Below are positions 3,787 to 5,716 of a stretch of DNA of 5,716 nt, one piece after another. Source of the DNA: Oscillospiraceae bacterium (GTDB taxonomy: Bacteria > Bacillota_A > Clostridia > Saccharofermentanales > Saccharofermentanaceae). Position 1 is the stretch's first letter. Each line of letters opens with the position of its first letter. A program made the position numbers and the translations under genes. Under the pieces are notes generated by a model that saw only the letters and a list, made by a program, of their open reading frames with translations, did not search any database and had not been told where the DNA came from. The stretch lies in NCBI GenBank assembly GCA_902803365.1, contig CADCPU010000125.1:1-5716 (forward strand), written 5' to 3'.

Positions 3787-5716
3787 TGAGTCAGGATAAC
3801 GAGAACAACAAGCCACAGATCATAATGGGCGGTGTCTCAGGAAACAAAGAACTTAGAGTTCGCCGCGTACATAAAAAGAAGGATACGGGAGAAGCCGAAG
3901 CAGCTCCGAAGCCGGCTGAGAAGCCTGCTGCAGCAGAAGCTCCTAAGGCAGCTCCTGTTAAGAAAGCAGAAGCAGCACCTGCACCTGCAAAGCCTGAGGC
4001 TAAGCCTGAGGTCAAGGCTGTCAAGCCTGAAACAAAGGAAGCAGCACCTGCTCCCAAGAAGCCTGCAGCTGAGGCACCTAAGACCGAAGTTAAGCAGCCT
4101 GTAAAGAAGGACGTTAAGCCTGTCTCCGACAGACCGAGAGTTTCTTCTGCAGTTATCGCAATGCCTGATTCTCCTACGGCTCAGAGAAGACCTCAGCAGG
4201 GTAATGCTCAGGGCCAGGGCGGTTTCAGAAGAAATCAGGACGGCGGCAACCGTCAGGGCGGCTATCAGAACAGAGGAGATCGTCCGGACAGAAGAAACGG
4301 ACAGGGCGGCCAGGGAGGCTACCAGGGCGGTAATCGTCAGGGTGGTTATCAGGGCGGCAACCGTCAGGGCGGCGGCTTCAATATGAAGGATAAGGACGAC
4401 GATCAGGAGAAGCGTCCTATGCCCAGAAAGGCAACAAAGCCTAAGACAGACAGTCCTATCGAAGAAGGCAAGAAGAGCAGAGCAAACTTTGCTGAGCGTA
4501 ATGCTTTCGATAAGAAGAGGACAGAAAATTCAGACAATAAGCGTGAGAACGGCAGATCCTCAAACCAGAATGACAAGCGTTCCAGAAACGATGTCAACAA
4601 CTTCAGAGGCCGTGCTTCCGATGCGCTTAATGATGATTACGACAACTATTCATACGCAAGAAAGAAGAAGAAGGGTAAGGCTCAGGCAGCTCAGGCTCCT
4701 GTGATCCAGCAGATCACAAATATCCAGCTTCCTCCTTTCATTACGGTTAAGGAATTTGCAGAAGGTATCGGCAAGAAGAGCGGCGACGTTATCATGGAAC
4801 TCATGAAGCTCGGCGTTATGGCTACCATCAACATGGAGCTCGACTTCGATACTGCTTGTCTCCTTGCAGACAGCTTCGGTATCACTGCTGAGCCTATCAC
4901 AGAGGTAACAGAAGAGGAGATCCTCTTCGACGAGGGTGAGGATAACGAGGAAGATCTCAAGCCACGTCCTCCGGTCGTTGTTGTCATGGGTCACGTTGAC
5001 CATGGTAAGACATCCCTCCTCGACAGGATCAGATCCGCATCCGTTGTTGCCGGTGAGGCCGGCGGTATCACACAGCACATCGGTGCTTATACAGTAAGAC
5101 TTAAGGGTCGCCAGATCACATTCCTTGATACACCTGGTCACGAAGCGTTCACTACGATGCGTGCAAGAGGTGCTCAGGTAACTGATATCGCTATCCTCGT
5201 TGTAGCTGCAGACGACGGTGTAATGCCGCAGACGATCGAGGCTATCAACCACGCAAAGGCTGCTAATACAGAGATCATCGTTGCCATCAACAAGATCGAT
5301 AAGCCGGGTGCTAACCCTGATAAGGTTAAGCAGGAACTCTCCAACTACGAGTTGATCCCTGAGGAATGGGGCGGCTCCACGATCATGGTTCCTGTAAGTG
5401 CTAAGCAGGGCATCGGTATCGACGACCTCCTCGAGATGGTCCTCCTTACAGCTGATGTCATGGAACTCAAGGCTGATCCTAAGCGTCAGGCTAAGGGTAC
5501 GGTTATCGAGGCTAAGCTCGATAAGGCAAGAGGTCCTGTTGCTACCGTTCTCGTTCAGAGAGGTACGCTCAAGGCAGGCGACACAGTCGTATGCGGTCCT
5601 ATGATCGGTAACGTTCGTGCTATGTACGACGACAAGGGCTCTGATATCAAGAAGGCCGGTCCTTCCATTCCTGTTGAGATCTTGGGTCTTCCTGAGGTTC
5701 CTGAAGCAGGTGAGAC
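3786..5716 (+). CDS. infB: Translation initiation factor IF2 (3' end beyond the window)
   Basis: IF2 is the GTPase that brings fMet-tRNA to the 30S subunit and promotes subunit joining. The frame is open from 3786 to the window end (643 codons). The ATG shares one base with the ylxQ stop, and AAGGAGG lies 10 bases upstream. Residues about 1-310 are disordered and poorly conserved: a Lys/Ala/Pro/Glu stretch (32-120), a Gly/Gln/Arg-rich stretch (139-198) and a charged stretch. The IF2_N domain follows (about 317-365, [11 protein letters not shown]). The G domain has GHVDHGKT (402-409, G1), [10 protein letters not shown] (426-435, switch I), DTPGH (448-452, G3), NKID (502-505, G4) and SAK (538-540, G5). 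A beta-barrel domain II (about 575 onward, [14 protein letters not shown]) is almost complete at the edge; domains III and IV, which bind the initiator tRNA, lie outside. Confidence 0.98.
   Translation, partial: MSQDNENNKPQIIMGGVSGNKELRVRRVHKKKDTGEAEAAPKPAEKPAAAEAPKAAPVKKAEAAPAPAKPEAKPEVKAVKPETKEAAPAPKKPAAEAPKTEVKQPVKKDVKPVSDRPRVSSAVIAMPDSPTAQRRPQQGNAQGQGGFRRNQDGGNRQGGYQNRGDRPDRRNGQGGQGGYQGGNRQGGYQGGNRQGGGFNMKDKDDDQEKRPMPRKATKPKTDSPIEEGKKSRANFAERNAFDKKRTENSDNKRENGRSSNQNDKRSRNDVNNFRGRASDALNDDYDNYSYARKKKKGKAQAAQAPVIQQITNIQLPPFITVKEFAEGIGKKSGDVIMELMKLGVMATINMELDFDTACLLADSFGITAEPITEVTEEEILFDEGEDNEEDLKPRPPVVVVMGHVDHGKTSLLDRIRSASVVAGEAGGITQHIGAYTVRLKGRQITFLDTPGHEAFTTMRARGAQVTDIAILVVAADDGVMPQTIEAINHAKAANTEIIVAINKIDKPGANPDKVKQELSNYELIPEEWGGSTIMVPVSAKQGIGIDDLLEMVLLTADVMELKADPKRQAKGTVIEAKLDKARGPVATVLVQRGTLKAGDTVVCGPMIGNVRAMYDDKGSDIKKAGPSIPVEILGLPEVPEAGE
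4242..4376 (+). repeat. In-frame GGNRQGGYQ repeats in infB
   Basis: The nine-residue unit GGNRQGGYQ occurs at residues 153-161, again at about 181-189 (4326-4352), and as an adjacent partial copy (GGNRQGG, from 4353) 27 bases later. The last two are true tandem repeats in DNA as well as protein; synonymous changes (GGT/GGC, AAT/AAC) show that they are not brand new. Intervening Gly-Gln and [10 protein letters not shown] stretches make the whole 139-198 segment an RGG-like, glycine-rich disordered region. Tandem units of this kind expand and contract by slippage. Confidence 0.8.
4405..4421 (+). promoter_or_regulatory. Possible internal translation start in infB
   Basis: AGGAGA (4405-4410) stands 8 bases ahead of an in-frame ATG (4419-4421, residue 212). 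Starting here would make an IF2 without the Lys/Ala/Pro and glycine-rich segments but with all conserved domains. Shorter IF2 forms from in-frame internal starts are established in Escherichia coli and Bacillus subtilis. Purine-rich GAG/AAG codons often mimic a ribosome site, so this is tentative. Confidence 0.25.

Noticed and set aside
4650..5252. 200-codon minus-strand frame opposite infB
   Set aside because: It is antisense to the conserved IF2_N and G domains. The plus strand carries all the GTPase motifs, and the antisense product has no recognisable features; such frames arise from the codon usage of infB.

Overview
The window looks like chromosomal DNA from a low-to-mid G+C member of the Firmicutes, most likely a Clostridia-type anaerobe. 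The evidence is the gene order rimP-nusA-ylxR-ylxQ-infB, strong AGGAGG-type ribosome binding sites, a NusA without the C-terminal acidic repeats of proteobacteria, a YlxR carrying four cysteines, and a small P-loop protein of a type I associate with Clostridia. I cannot name a genus from sequence alone.

Layout. Positions 1-350 hold no credible gene. They contain two diverged copies of a 40-bp palindromic repeat (35-74 and 109-148), a G+C-rich stretch (about 150-283; 76 of the 100 bases at 181-280 are G or C) and a strong intrinsic terminator (284-321, minus strand). A two-gene minus-strand unit follows: a small P-loop NTPase of unknown function (819-1226), then mscL, the large-conductance mechanosensitive channel (351-800), which ends at that terminator. 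A divergent control region (1227-1464) carries a probable minus-strand promoter, a good extended -10 promoter for the plus strand, an inverted repeat overlapping the plus -35 element, and a short intrinsic-terminator-like hairpin in the rimP leader.

From 1465 to the right edge lies the plus-strand transcription/translation operon: rimP (30S maturation), nusA (elongation, pausing and termination factor), ylxR (small RNA-binding protein), ylxQ (L7Ae-family RNA-binding protein) and infB (initiation factor IF2, cut by the window end after 643 codons). The genes are tightly packed (12 bp, 16 bp, a 4-nt overlap, a 1-nt overlap), so they are probably one transcript with translational coupling at the last two junctions. 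Together they link RNA polymerase elongation to ribosome assembly and initiation.

I found no clearly new defence, mobile or biosynthetic system. The items most worth a second look are the palindromic repeat pair with its G+C-rich neighbour, the hairpin plus U-run in the rimP-nusA leader (a candidate NusA-responsive attenuator), the small P-loop gene paired with mscL, and the long disordered, RGG-like N-terminal region of IF2.
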